Source of the DNA: Tragulus kanchil
Lineage: Eukaryota > Chordata > Mammalia > Artiodactyla > Tragulidae
Assembly (NCBI GenBank): GCA_022376925.1
Contig: JAIOJX010000025.1
Location: 96,065,608-96,129,607, forward strand
Direction of reading: 5' to 3'
DNA length: 64,000 bases
Under the pieces are notes generated by a model, which was not told the DNA's origin, searched no databases, and saw nothing but the letters and a program-made list of their open reading frames with translations. Each line of letters opens with the position of its first letter. The first letter of the stretch is position 1. Made by a program: the position numbers and the translations under genes. Positions 12,225 to 23,304 of this stretch are shown here, piece by piece.

Positions 12225-12879
12225 AACATTTTGGGCATTTAGTGTTTTTCAAGTGCAGCACTGGACTTGAAGTCACAAAACTTATTCCCATGATCATGAC
12301 ATATGTTTTTAGTGTTTGATGCACACTATTTGTAGACCTTACTTTTAGAAATTAAATCTTAATTTTCCTCTAAAGACCATGTCCTCTATTGTTCTCAGTT
12401 TATCTGCGTCCTGTGGAATTGGCTCCCTCTCCTGACTGCAGACTTGAGCAGGTGAGTCTGGACTAGCCATTCAGAACACTGCATCCCCTAGCATAGTAAC
12501 TGGCACAAGAATGGACACATTAAGTAGTCAGGGCCAATGAGACTCAGTGAAGTTTGGGATAGACCTGCTCTTTTCCATTAAATGTGCAACAACCATTTTG
12601 TGATTCTACATGATGTTTGAGAATGAAACTACCACAGAGGAACAGAGCTCACAAAGGGAGAGAGGAAAGCCACGTCCTGTAATGAGCTTTGTCTAAAGCC
12701 AATAACCTTGGACAAAGGAATAAAAGTAGAGAATAAGCTCAGTAAGCTCAATGGAAGTAGTGAGTTGGAGGGGAGGGAAGATGTCAGAAGAAGTCTTCTA
12801 GTCAGATAATACTAGACCAAAGGCAGCTACAGCAGAATAAAAGAAGAAAACCTCAGTTAGCTCTGAGAAAACATAGAAT

Positions 12880-13065
12880 GACAATAATAGAGTGATCAGA
12901 GAAGAGGCTAGAGAAAGAGGCAAGGGACAGATCACAGAAGATCTTATCCTTTAGGTTAAGGACCATCACATAGAGGTTGGCAGGATTACTGACATATTTT
13001 AAGCAGGGAGTGACATGGTCATATTTGTTTTGTAAACACCATTTTAAAAGTGCTTTATTTAAGTA
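12880..13065 (-). mobile_element. L2 LINE fragment (first copy)
   Basis: 'agagtgatcagagaagaggc', 'ggttaaggaccatcacatag' and 'gcagggagtgacatggtcat' match the antisense L2 3' region in order (the 'gagcagaggagtgacatgat' landmark). It is repeated at about 13975-14155 by duplication 2. Confidence 0.5.
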
Positions 13066-13139
13066 AGCACTTAATTAATTAGAACAATACCTGCGATATA
13101 ACATTGAATGTGTGGGGACACTTATTTTTTTGGGAAATC

Positions 13140-13316
13140 ACTTTAAATTTACTTTTTTTTAAATCGAAGGATAATTGCTTTACAGAGTTATGTTGGCTCC
13201 TGCCAGATATCAACATGAATCAGCCATAGGTATATATATGTCCCCTTCCTATTGAACCCTCCTCTCACCTTTCTCCCCATTCCACCTCTTTCGGTTGTTA
13301 CAGAGCCCCTAGGTTT
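13140..13316 (-). mobile_element. L1 3' end, antisense, first (cut) copy
   Basis: A T-run and 'ggataattgctttacagag' are followed by 'aacatgaatcagccatagg', which is the antisense L1 3' UTR end seen in ruminant L1s. It is cut at 13316 by the duplication junction. Confidence 0.75.
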
Positions 13317-14234
13317 ACTAACATTCTTGGGCATTTAGTGTTTTTCAAGTGCAGCACTGGACTTGAAGTCACAAAACTTATTCCCATGATCATGACATAT
13401 GTTTTTAGTGTTTGATGCACACTATTTGTAGACCTTACTTTTAGAAATTAAATCTTAATTTTCCTCTAAAGACCATGTCCTCTATTGTTCTCAGTTTATC
13501 TGCGTCCTGTGGAATTGGCTCCCTCTCCTGACTGCAGACTTGAGCAGGTGAGTCTGGACTAGCCATTCAGAACACTGCATCCCCTAGCATAGTAACTGGC
13601 ACAAGAATGGACACATTAAGTAGTCAGGGCCAATGAGACTCAGTGAAGTTTGGGATAGACCTGCTCTTTTCCATTAAATGTGCAACAACCATTTTGTGAT
13701 TCTACATGATGTTTGAGAATGAAACTACCACAGAGGAACAGAGCTCACAAAGGGAGAGAGGAAAGCCACGTCCTGTAATGAGCTTTGTCTAAAGCCAATA
13801 ACCTTGGACAAAGGAATAAAAGTAGAGAATAAGCTCAGTAAGCTCAATGGAAGTAGTGAGTTGGAGGGGAGGGAAGATGTCAGAAGAAGTCTTCTAGTCA
13901 GATAATACTAGACCAAAGGCAGCTACAGCAGAATAAAAGAAGAAAACCTCAGTTAGCTCTGAGAAAACATAGAATGACAATAATAGAGTGATCAGAGAAG
14001 AGGCTAGAGAAAGAGGCAAGGGACAGATCACAGAAGATCTTATCCTTTAGGTTAAGGACCATCACATAGAGGTTGGCAGGATTACTGACATATTTTAAGC
14101 AGGGGAGTGACATGGTCATATTTGTTTTGTAAACACCATTTTAAAAGTGCTTTATTTAAGTAAGCACTTAATTAATTAGAACAATACCTGCGATATAACA
14201 TTGAATGTGTGGGGACACTTATTTTTTTGGAAGT

Positions 14235-14560
14235 CACTTTAAATTTACTTATTTTTAAATCGAAGGATAATTGCTTTACAGAGTTATGTTGGCTCCTGCC
14301 AGATATCAACATGAATCAGCCATAGGTATATATATGTCCCCTTCCTATTGAACCCTCCTCTCACCTTTCTCCCCATTCCACCTCTTTAGGTTGTTACAGA
14401 GCCCTGGTTTGAATTCCCTGAGTCATACAGCAAATTGCCATTGGCTATTTTACATATGGTAATGTAAGTTTCCATGTTACTCTCTCCATATATCCCACCC
14501 TCTCCTTCCTCCCCCACCAACTCTACCATGTTCAAAAACAGGTTGTGGATTGGGTTCACC
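14235..14560 (-). mobile_element. L1 3' UTR, antisense, second copy
   Basis: It runs from the T-rich start through 'aacatgaatcagccatagg', 'gtccccttcctattgaacc', 'gagtcatacagcaaattgcc' and 'atatcccaccctctccttcc'. This is the reverse complement of the ruminant L1 3' UTR. The open frame at 14386-14574 on the minus strand is UTR sequence, not a gene. The third copy is at 15285-15610. Confidence 0.75.
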
Positions 14561-14669
14561 TGCAGATGCCTCATTCTGGGATCTGTGTCTCTTCAGGGTA
14601 TGCTCTTATCATGAGATGACAGATAGGTATGAGGGCAAACAAGACAACATGCATTTAAAGCCTTTCATT

Positions 14670-15008
14670 GGGCTTCCCTGGTGGTCCAGTGGGTGGGGAC
14701 ACCGCCTTGCAGTGCAAGGGGCGCCGCTTCTATCCCTGACCTGGGAAGATCCCATGTGCCGCGGAGCAGCTAGACTGATGTGTCCAATTACTGAGCCTGA
14801 GCTCTGGAGCACGTGTGCCCAGAGCTGGTGCCCTGCGACAACAGAGGCCACTGCGATGGGAGGCTCACATTGGCCAGAGAACAAAGATGGATGAAACTGA
14901 ATAAATGAAAGACCAATAGAAGTGGCCCGCCCGCCCCCTTCCCTCCCCAACCCACACCCCCGCCAAAATAAATAAATAAATAAATTCTAAAAAAAAAAAA
15001 GAAAAAAG
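14670..15008 (+). mobile_element. tRNA-derived artiodactyl SINE (CHR-like) with target-site duplication
   Basis: It has the head 'gggcttccctggtggtccag', 'tgtccaattactgagcc' middle, 'agaacaaagatggatgaaac', an (aaat)n stretch and an A-rich tail. The target-site duplication 'aaagcctttc' is at 14657-14666 and 15009-15018. Open frames on both strands (14550-14894, 14609-14950) lie wholly or mainly in it and are not genes. Confidence 0.9.
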
Positions 15009-15284
15009 AAAGCCTTTCCTTATGTCACATTAGCAACCGTTCCATTGGTTAAATCGAGTCAAGTCCAATGTCAATAGAAAGGATGTATATTCTGCACACA
15101 ATGAACTATGGCAAGAGAGTGGTAAAGAGGCAGATGAACTGTGAGCCAATCATACTATCTACCACAGGTATCAATGGCTATTGAAAACCACTTTTTTTGC
15201 TTTATTTAAGTAAGCACTTAATTAATTAGAACAATACCTGCGATATAACATTGAATGTGTGGGGACACTTATTTTTTTGGAAGT

Positions 15285-15610
15285 CACTTTAAATTTACTT
15301 ATTTTTAAATCGAAGGATAATTGCTTTACAGAGTTATGTTGGCTCCTGCCAGATATCAACATGAATCAGCCATAGGTATATATATGTCCCCTTCCTATTG
15401 AACCCTCCTCTCACCTTTCTCCCCATTCCACCTCTTTAGGTTGTTACAGAGCCCTGGTTTGAATTCCCTGAGTCATACAGCAAATTGCCATTGGCTATTT
15501 TACATATGGTAATGTAAGTTTCCATGTTACTCTCTCCATATATCCCACCCTCTCCTTCCTCCCCCACCAACTCTACCATGTTCAAAAACAGGTTGTGGAT
15601 TGGGTTCACC
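15285..15610 (-). mobile_element. L1 3' UTR, antisense, third copy
   Basis: Third copy of the same L1 3' UTR, produced by duplication 3. It agrees with the second copy wherever the first differs. Confidence 0.75.
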
Positions 15611-15719
15611 TGCAGATGCCTCATTCTGGGATCTGTGTCTCTTCAGGGTATGCTCTTATCATGAGATGACAGATAGGTATGAGGGCAAACAAGACAACAT
15701 GCATTTAAAGCCTTTCATT

Positions 15720-16056
15720 GGGCTTCCCTGGTGGTCCAGTGGGTGGGGACACCGCCTTGCAGTGCAAGGGGCGCCGCTTCTATCCCTGACCTGGGAAGAT
15801 CCCATGTGCCGCGGAGCAGCTAGACTGATGTGTCCAATTACTGAGCCTGAGCTCTGGAGCACGTGTGCCCAGAGCTGGTGCCCTGCGACAACAGAGGCCA
15901 CTGCGATGGGAGGCTCACATTGGCCAGAGAACAAAGATGGATGAAACTGAATAAATGAAAGACCAACAGAAGTGGCCCGCCTGCCCCTTCCCTCCCAACC
16001 CACACCCCCGCCAAAATAAATAAATAAATAAATTCTAAAAAAAAAAAAGAAAAAAG
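15720..16056 (+). mobile_element. tRNA-derived SINE, duplicate of the copy at 14670
   Basis: Same SINE including the same target-site duplication (downstream copy 16057-16066), so it is not an independent insertion. Small differences sit in the C-rich stretch at about 15965-16010. Confidence 0.9.
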
Positions 16057-16240
16057 AAAGCCTTTCCTTATGTCACATTAGCAACCGTTCCATTGGTTAA
16101 ATCGAGTCAAGTCCAATGTCAATAGAAAGGATGTATATTCTGCACACAATGAACTATGGCAAGAGAGTGGTAAAGAGGCAGATGAACTGTGAGCCAATCA
16201 TACTATCTACCACAGGTATCAATGGCTATTGAAAACCACT

Positions 16241-16515
16241 ATTATTCTCCCTAAATTACTTGCTTAATTCCATTACAGAGGAACACTACCTTTGTTTATT
16301 TTTCAGGCAAATACCTAAATTTAGTTAAGATCACATACATTTAAGAAAAAAGGCCACGTAGTAGAATAATAAAGCAATAGTACCTAGTAGTACTTTATAT
16401 GAAGCAAGCACTTGGTAAATATTTGAATGAAAAAGTAAATGAATGAGTGAATAAAAATAAACTAGTTTTTCAGAAGGGAGCACTCATATCAGAAAGGTTA
16501 AAAAATATTCTTCCA
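16241..16515. other. unassigned sequence
   Basis: AT-rich sequence between duplication 3 and the next SINE. Nothing recognised. Confidence 0.4.
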
Positions 16516-16844
16516 GGGCTTCCCTGGTGGTCCAGTGGGTAAGGACACCGCCTTGCAGTGCAAGGGGTGCTGGTTCGATCCCTGGCCTGGGAAGATCCCA
16601 TGTGCCGCGGAGCAGCTGGACCGATGTGTCCAATTACCAAGCCGGAGCTCTGGGGCGCACGCGCCCAGAGCCGGTACTCTGTGACAACAGAGGCCACCAC
16701 GATGGGAGGCCCACATGGGCCAAAGAACAAAGATGGATGAAAATGGAGAAATGAAAGAACAATGGAAGTGGCCCGCCAGCTCCCCTCCCTCCCCACCCCA
16801 CCCCCACCAAAAAAAATAAATAAATAAATCTTAGAGGAGAAAAA

Positions 16845-16870
<26 letters not shown>
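16516..16870 (+). mobile_element. tRNA-derived artiodactyl SINE (CHR-like)
   Basis: Same family as at 14670, with less decay: 'gggcttccctggtggtccag', 'tgtccaattaccaagccgg', 'caaagatggatgaaaat', an (aaat)n stretch, an A-run and (ta)n to about 16876. A probable target-site duplication is 'tattcttccag' upstream against 'tatattccag' downstream. Open frames on both strands here are SINE sequence. Confidence 0.85.
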
Positions 16871-16875
<5 letters not shown>

Positions 16876-17164
16876 TTCCAGATAATTGAGAGTTTCAGAG
16901 TTACACATGAAAATGTACCTTATCTGTCCTGTTTTTGTTCTCCTGTTAATTGAAGTTGTTCAGTGACTATATTTATTTTCATCCTTAAAATATATACAAG
17001 GGCAATTTAAAATTGTTTTTTGCATTAAAAATATCTACCCTGAAGGATAATTTACTTGAAAAATTTAGGATTTCATAATATAGCTGCTTTAGAATTTAAA
17101 TAGAAAATGTTTCATATTGGTAAGTTTATAAAAACAAATTTTTTGAAAATTTGGCGTCTTTTTA

Positions 17165-17412
17165 CTTAATTTTTATTTATTTATTTTTCATCCACTTTTA
17201 TTCTTGGGCCTGTGTGGGCCTTCCATTGCAGTGGCCTCTCTCATTGCAGAGAACTGGCTCTGGGTGCATGTGCTCCAGAGTGCTGGCTGGTGGTTGGACA
17301 CAGCGATCCAGCTGCTCCGCAGCATGCCGGATCCTCCGGGTCCAGGGGTCAAACCGGTGCCCCTTGCACTGCAAGACGAACTCTTTATCTACTGCACCAC
17401 CAGGGAAACCCC
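17165..17412 (-). mobile_element. tRNA-derived SINE, antisense (first copy)
   Basis: This is the reverse complement of the CHR-like SINE: T-rich start, 'tcatccacttttattcttgg', 'tgtgggccttccattgcagt', ending 'ctgcaccaccagggaaacc'. The 140-residue open frame at 17151-17573, repeated exactly at 18303-18725, is this SINE plus flank and not a gene. Confidence 0.85.
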
Positions 17413-18316
17413 TAAAGTTTTATCAGCTATCTCACTTTAAAAGAATTGGCCTGAAATATATGAAAAAATTCAGCCATAGAGGTGACTTTTTGTGTCTTTG
17501 TAGGACTACATTTAGCTTCAGTTTAAGCCTGGGTTTGCAAACGTCCATAAATTTGAAAGTATTTTCACAATAATTTTTTTCTATAAAAAGTTTTAAAATA
17601 ATTATTATTAACTAGTAAATTTTGTTTTAAATAACATCTAATTAAACTCTTAGGTGAAGATGAAAAATAAAAAATGCCATTTGGGTCAGCACCATGGATT
17701 TTATTCGTGAAATGAGGCCAACTGAATGGCAGCTTTGGTGATTTTAGTGATCTCTGTAATGTTAATGGAATGCAAGTCTGTATTGGTGGTAGCGTATCTA
17801 TTATAAAGTGCAGTTTGGTTTTACCATCTTGTTTATTTACCTAAAAACTTTGTTCAGCCTGCAGATGAGAGACCATTAGTGGAGACTATTAATGAGATCT
17901 ATACTCACCCTGGTCTGAATATACCTCATTGTCCCCTAGACCACTAATATCTGTGTTTTTAAACCAGCTATTTTTCCTTGCGATGTGCCTATGATAGAGA
18001 CATGGAAAGATCATACAGATGGGCGAAGAAAGTTTTTGTTGTGGGATGTTTCAGGTTTAGGAAGCCTCTATTCTTGAGAGTTTAGATCTCAGGAACAAGC
18101 TTGCTATTCACAGTTTGCAAAGATTTATTTTCATCCTTAAAATATATACAAGGGCAATTTAAAATTGTTTTTTGCATTAAAAATATCTACCCTGAAGGAT
18201 AATTTACTTGAAAAATTTAGGATTTCATAATATAGCTGCTTTAGAATTTAAATAGAAAATGTTTCATATTGGTAAGTTTATAAAAACAAATTTTTTGAAA
18301 ATTTGGCGTCTTTTTA

Positions 18317-18564
18317 CTTAATTTTTATTTATTTATTTTTCATCCACTTTTATTCTTGGGCCTGTGTGGGCCTTCCATTGCAGTGGCCTCTCTCATTGCA
18401 GAGAACTGGCTCTGGGTGCATGTGCTCCAGAGTGCTGGCTGGTGGTTGGACACAGCGATCCAGCTGCTCCGCAGCATGCCGGATCCTCCGGGTCCAGGGG
18501 TCAAACCGGTGCCCCTTGCACTGCAAGACGAACTCTTTATCTACTGCACCACCAGGGAAACCCC
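18317..18564 (-). mobile_element. tRNA-derived SINE, antisense (duplicate)
   Basis: Second copy of the SINE at 17165, inside copy 2 of duplication 4. Confidence 0.85.
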
Positions 18565-19572
18565 TAAAGTTTTATCAGCTATCTCACTTTAAAAGAATTG
18601 GCCTGAAATATATGAAAAAATTCAGCCATAGAGGTGACTTTTTGTGTCTTTGTAGGACTACATTTAGCTTCAGTTTAAGCCTGGGTTTGCAAACGTCCAT
18701 AAATTTGAAAGTATTTTCACAATAATTTTTCTATAAAAGTTTTAAAATAATTATTATTAACTAGTAAATTTTGTTTTAAATAACATCTAATTAAACTCTT
18801 AGGTGAAGATGAAAAATAAAAAATGCCATTTGGGTCAGCACCATGGATTTTATTCGTGAAATGAGGCCAACTGAATGGCAGCTTTGGTGATTTTAGTGAT
18901 CTCTGTAATGTTAATGGAATGCAAGTCTGTATTGGTGGTAGCGTATCTATTATAAAGTGCAGTTTGGTTTTACCATCTTGTTTATTTACCTAAAAACTTT
19001 GTTCAGCCTGCAGATGAGAGACCATTAGTGGAGACTATTAATGAGATCTATACTCACCCTGGTCTGAATATACCTCATTGTCCCCTAGACCACTAATATC
19101 TGTGTTTTTAAACCAGCTATTTTTCCTTGCGATGTGCCTATGATAGAGACATGGAAAGATCATACAGATGGGCGAAGAAAGTTTTTGTTGTGGGATGTTT
19201 CAGGTTTAGGAAGCCTCTATTCTTGAGAGTTTAGATCTCAGGAACAAGCTTGCTATTCACAGTTTGCAAAGTATGTTTGTGACAGCTATTAGTATCTAAT
19301 GTCTGACTTTATTTTGAAAAGGTAGGTTTATGGGGTAGGCAGCAAGGAAACTTTGTGTGAAGTCAAATTTCTAAGCTTACAAAATGTTACCACAATCTAT
19401 GAATTTTTGGGCATGTTCAGATGCCAAAGAGGATACCTGTTGTGTACAGAGGACCTCCTTAAATTCACTACAAACTGTGACTCTGACTAACAGCTTTCTA
19501 TCTAGCTAGGGTTCAAAAAGAATGAAACACGGCCAAAGTACCTGTTAAGTCAATAGTAAGCAGGGTGTTTAT

Positions 19573-19576
<4 letters not shown>

Positions 19577-19608
<32 letters not shown>
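19577..19608. repeat. (TG)16 microsatellite
   Basis: Thirty-two bases of pure tg repeat. The duplicated copy at 20655-20686 has the same length. Equal length argues for a very recent or artefactual copy, because dinucleotide arrays mutate fast. Confidence 0.95.
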
Positions 19609-19614
<6 letters not shown>

Positions 19615-19682
19615 CAGAGGGGCTCTGTGCTTAATCAGCCTAACAAAGTGAAAAGATACTAGGGATGTATAGTGGATGTATA

Positions 19683-20137
19683 TTGGTTCCATAGGGCTAT
19701 TGTAAAAAACTCCACAAACTGGGTGACTTAAAATAAGTGTGCTATCACATAATTCTGGAGGTCAGGAAACAGAAATCAAGATATTCACATGGCCATTCCT
19801 TCCCTGAAACTTGTAGGAGAATTCTCCCTTGTCTCTTCCTAGCTTCTGGCAATTTTTTGGAAATCTTTGGAGTTTCTTGCTTGCAACTGCATCACTCCAA
19901 TCTTTGTCTTTATTGTCACATGGCATTCTCCCTGTGTGTCTCTGTCTTTGCATGGATGCCTTGTAAGGACACCAGTCATTCTGGATTATAGGCCCACCAA
20001 CTGCCGTATGACCTCACTTTAACTTAACTATTACATCTGCAATGACCCTAATTCCAAATATGGTTACATTCTGAAGTAATTGGGGGCTAGGACTTCAGCA
20101 TCTTTTTTTGTTGGGGACACAAATCAACTCATAACAG
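19683..20137 (-). mobile_element. MLT1-type LTR (ERVL-MaLR), antisense (first copy)
   Basis: 'gaggtcaggaaacagaaatc', 'gacaccagtcattctggatt', 'cctcactttaacttaacta' and 'ttacattctgaagtaattgg' lie in the reverse-complement order of an MLT1 solo LTR, ending near 'caactcataac'. No internal retroviral gene is present. Open frames in it (19737-19991 plus, 19762-19953 minus) are not genes. Confidence 0.75.
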
Positions 20138-20650
20138 AATATAAAGTAGAGAGAGGACTCAAGCTCTGAAATGAGTCTAGTCAGAAAAGGACCAGCTATT
20201 TTTCCTTGCGATGTGCCTATGATAGAGACATGGAAAGATCATACAGATGGGCGAAGAAAGTTTTGTTGTGGGATGTTTCAGGTTTAGGAAGCCTCTATTC
20301 TTGAGAGTTTAGATCTCAGGAACAAGCTTGCTATTCACAGTTTGCAAAGTATGTTTGTGACAGCTATTAGTATCTAATGTCTGACTTTATTTTGAAAAGG
20401 TAGGTTTATGGGGTAGGCAGCAAGGAAACTTTGTGTGAAGTCAAATTTCTAAGCTTACAAAATGTTACCACAATCTATGAATTTTTGGGCATGTTCAGAT
20501 GCCAAAGAGGATACCTGTTGTGTACAGAGGACCTCCTTAAATTCACTACAAACTGTGACTCTGACTAACAGCTTTCTATCTAGCTAGGGTTCAAAAAGAA
20601 TGAAACACGGCCAAAGTACCTGTTAAGTCAATAGTAAGCAGGGTGTTTAT

Positions 20651-20654
<4 letters not shown>

Positions 20655-20686
<32 letters not shown>
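20655..20686. repeat. (TG)16 microsatellite, duplicate
   Basis: Copy of the array at 19577 within duplication 5. Confidence 0.95.
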
Positions 20687-20692
<6 letters not shown>

Positions 20693-20761
20693 CAGAGGGG
20701 CTCTGTGCTTAATCAGCCTAACAAAGTGAAAAGATACTAGGGATGTATAGTGGATGTATAT

Positions 20762-21217
20762 TGGTTCCATAGGGCTATTGTAAAAAACTCCACAAACTGG
20801 GTGACTTAAAATAAGTGTGCTATCACATAATTCTGGAGGTCAGGAAACAGAAATCAAGATATTCACATGGCCATTCCTTCCCTGAAACTTGTAGGAGAAT
20901 TCTCCCTTGTCTCTTCCTAGCTTCTGGCAATTTTTTGGAAATCTTTGGAGTTTCTTGCTTGCAACTGCATCACTCCAATCTTTGTCTTTATTGTCACATG
21001 GCATTCTCCCTGTGTGTCTCTGTCTTTGCATGGATGCCTTGTAAGGACACCAGTCATTCTGGATTATAGGCCCACTCAACTGCCGTATGACCTCACTTTA
21101 ACTTAACTATTACATCTGCAATGACCCTAATTCCAAATATGGTTACATTCTGAAGTAATTGGGGGCTAGGACTTCAGCATCTTTTTTTGTTGGGGACACA
21201 AATCAACTCATAACAGA
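20762..21217 (-). mobile_element. MLT1-type LTR, antisense (duplicate)
   Basis: Second copy of the LTR at 19683, near-identical, inside copy 2 of duplication 5. Confidence 0.75.
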
Positions 21218-21554
21218 ATATAAAGTAGAGAGAGGACTCAAGCTCTGAAATGAGTCTAGTCAGAAAAGGACCACTCTTAGCCTGCAATGAAGACTGTGCG
21301 AATTTGGAAAGATGATCCCTCTGGGTGGACACAGTCACCATGCCAGGGCTCACAGCTGGGAGAGCACAAGCTGGATTTCAACCCCCTTTATCCCCTCAGC
21401 ATAGTGTTTTTATATGGTGCACAAACAGCCCAAAATAACAGTGGTCCTGATACTGGAAGCAAAATGATGACAATGTGGGGATAGTAAGAATGTTGACAAG
21501 AACAAGTTGATGAAAATGGAATATCTGATGGAGATGGAGCAAAGGGTAGCATTC

Positions 21555-21905
21555 ATTGTCTCACCTCACCAGTGGTTACTGAGTATCTACTTCAAGCTAG
21601 GTGCTCTGGAGGTACCTGATATATAACACGGAATAGAATGGAGTAGACCTCTTGTCTGCTCTTAAGAACTCACATTATCTGTGTTGTGTTGACAGATAAT
21701 GAATAAGCAAACAGCAAGCACATTAGTATAAATCATAGAACATGTTCTGAAAGAAATAGCAGGCCATAAGAGAAGAAAATAGAGAAACAGAGTAGATCAT
21801 CTTTTTCAGATAGAGTGATCAGGAAACATTTGAAAATGATATTTAGATACAGACCTAATGGGTAAGACTTATGGGTGACACTGGTTAAAGCTGGATCTAG
21901 TGAGG
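21555..21905 (-). mobile_element. L2 LINE fragment
   Basis: 'tactgagtatctacttcaag', 'ctaggtgctctggaggtacc', 'cttaagaactcacatta' and 'agatagagtgatcaggaaac' follow the antisense L2 3' order (tttattgagcgcctac... / ...agggtggtcagggaaggc). Diverged. Confidence 0.5.
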
Positions 21906-21954
21906 TGGGACATAAACGATATCTAAATTAAAACTTCTTTGTCTCATTGATTTT

Positions 21955-22045
21955 ATTTTATTTTTTAGAGTTCTGTTTATGGCTGCACATTGACCCAATC
22001 CTCCATAGGTATACACACATCCCCCTACCCCCAAACCTCCCTGTC
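21955..22045 (-). mobile_element. possible short L1 3' UTR fragment
   Basis: A T-rich start, then 'atcctccataggtatacaca' and 'cccctacccccaaacctccc', resemble the antisense L1 3' UTR. Too short for certainty. Confidence 0.4.
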
Positions 22046-22049
22046 TCAT

Positions 22050-22690
22050 TGATTTTAAATCTTTTTATCTTTTTCAATTTAGCCATTTGTATTATTTCTC
22101 TTTTCTATAATTGATAGAATCCATTATTTTGTTGAGAGATTTTAGTGCTCTTTCACTGGAAATAGTTTTATAAATACAACTCAGTTTTATCAGTTGTTCA
22201 AAATTTGCAACAATTGTGAAATGTACATGTTATTATCCAAGAATTTTATTTCCTCAGAGAACCAGAGCCATTTAGGTTTCTTATGAGGCCCAGTGATTCT
22301 CTGAGAACTGGGATCAGTTGCCAAAATTTCTGGAAACAAAACTGAGCATGGATTTTTCTTGAAATGTTCACACAAATTTCCCTATATCTTGGGTATCCAG
22401 ACTGATCCAGTCATTCTAGGCAAAATACTGGGTACCAAAATAGTTAAAATGAAATTTGCATTTTCTGATCACCACTTCCTTCCAGTTCTGTATCATTACC
22501 TTTGAGGTTTAAAATGCAGCAAGGAAAATACACTTCTTTTAAAACAGTCAGGATAAACTAGTCACAAGATTTACATATTCAGATGTTTTTTTCTGTGTGC
22601 AAAAAAACTAGATCTCAAGTATTGGAAATACAAAAATAAAGAATTAGACATAAACTTCAGTTGTGTATGGCCAAAAGGAATTTCATGGCT
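22050..22690. other. unassigned sequence
   Basis: No repeat or exon recognised. Confidence 0.4.
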
Positions 22691-22694
22691 GAGA

Positions 22695-22990
22695 AATGCA
22701 CATCACTCAGGTAAGTCCATCTCACTATGTAGGCTTTACTTGGTGTCCCTTCCCCAGAGACCTGGAACTCACTGAGCAATGTGTCATCTCTCTCCCGTTT
22801 CCTTTTCTTCATAGCATTTATCAGTATCTAAAGTCACTACTTTATTTATTTGTTTATTGCCTGATTTCATACAACAAAACTCCAGCTAGACTTTGTCTTT
22901 TTCATAGCTGTGTTCACAGCACTTAGAAGAAAACATACAGTAAATACACAATGAATATTTGAGAATGAGTGTAGGAATGAATGAAATTCA
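22695..22990 (+). mobile_element. L2 LINE 3' end
   Basis: 'cattccatcatagcattt'-type order is visible: 'atagcatttatcagtatcta', 'ctttatttatttgtttattg', 'tgtctttttcatagctgtgt', and an end in 'gtaggaatgaatgaaa'. This matches the sense L2 3' terminus with its short tgaatgaa tail. Confidence 0.6.
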
Positions 22991-23304
22991 GTGATAGAGA
23001 AACATTCTTACTGACAATACCACTAAAAGCCTATTTACTCAAGGGTAGTCAAATTTTTTTTACCATTAAATGATTCTTCTACAAAAGCTATCACATTAAA
23101 TATGTCATCTATGCTTAACTAATTCATTTAAAATATCGTTGCATACAAATTCATACAACTAAACCATTAGGGATGCCATAACTCTATTTCTCTTGAATTC
23201 AAACTATTATTTATAGGCTGTTTATTCATGAGGGTAAAAATTCCTTCTGATATTCAGTTGGCATTCCTCTGTAACATATATGACGTTGCATTGCATATTG
23301 CATA

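Larger units (their letters stand above)
12225..14407. repeat. tandem duplication 2 (about 1.09 kb unit)
   Basis: Copy 1 is about 12225-13316 and copy 2 about 13320-14407. Differences are concentrated in the last 200 bases of copy 1 ('ttgggaaatc' against 'ttggaagtc', 'tacttttttttaaa' against 'tacttatttttaaa', 'ctttcggttg' against 'ctttaggttg', 'gcccctaggttt' against 'gccctggttt') and at the first bases of copy 2. The copies otherwise match closely. About 12370-12870 belongs to no family I can name. Confidence 0.95.
14149..16240. repeat. tandem duplication 3 (about 1.05 kb unit)
   Basis: Copy 1 is 14149-15191 and copy 2 is 15199-16240, offset 1050. It overlaps duplication 2, so about 13056-13316 exists three times (13056, 14150, 15200). 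Differences lie near the end of copy 1: 'aatagaagtggcccgcccgc' against 'aacagaagtggcccgcctgc', C-run lengths, and 'ccactttttttgc' at the junction where copy 2 continues 'ccactattattctcc'. Confidence 0.95.
16971..19271. repeat. tandem duplication 4 (about 1.15 kb unit)
   Basis: Copy 1 is 16971-18122 and copy 2 is 18123-19271, abutting exactly. The internal difference I see is in T/A-run lengths near 17570 against 18722. Copy 1 stops at 'ttgcaaag', and copy 2 passes the same point and continues 'tatgtttgtgac'. Apart from the SINE below, the unit is unassigned. Confidence 0.95.
19112..21272. repeat. tandem duplication 5 (about 1.08 kb unit)
   Basis: Copy 1 is 19112-20193 and copy 2 about 20191-21272, sharing 'acca' at the junction. 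It overlaps duplication 4, so the stretch beginning 'accagctatttttccttgcg' occurs three times (17963, 19112, 20191). The third copy, next to the junction, has 'aaagttttgttg' where the other two have 'aaagtttttgttg'. A further indel is 'cccaccaactg' against 'cccactcaactg'. Confidence 0.95.

Noticed and set aside
14550..14950. Overlapping 113-114-residue frames on both strands, repeated at 15600-16003
   Set aside because: They lie largely in the SINE at 14670. Long frames in GC-rich SINEs are common by chance.
16516..16600. tRNA-like A/B-box head sequences as tRNA genes
   Set aside because: They are heads of tRNA-derived SINEs with degenerate acceptor stems and SINE bodies attached.
17151..17573. 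140-residue plus-strand open frame, repeated at 18303-18725
   Set aside because: Its central part is the antisense tRNA-derived SINE and the ends are low-complexity flank. The second copy comes from duplication 4.
19683..20137. Endogenous retrovirus with genes
   Set aside because: Only a solo MLT1-type LTR is visible, with no internal gag or pol sequence.
19577..20686. Repeated short units as a CRISPR array
   Set aside because: They are dinucleotide microsatellites and SINE repeats in vertebrate DNA. There is no repeat-spacer structure.
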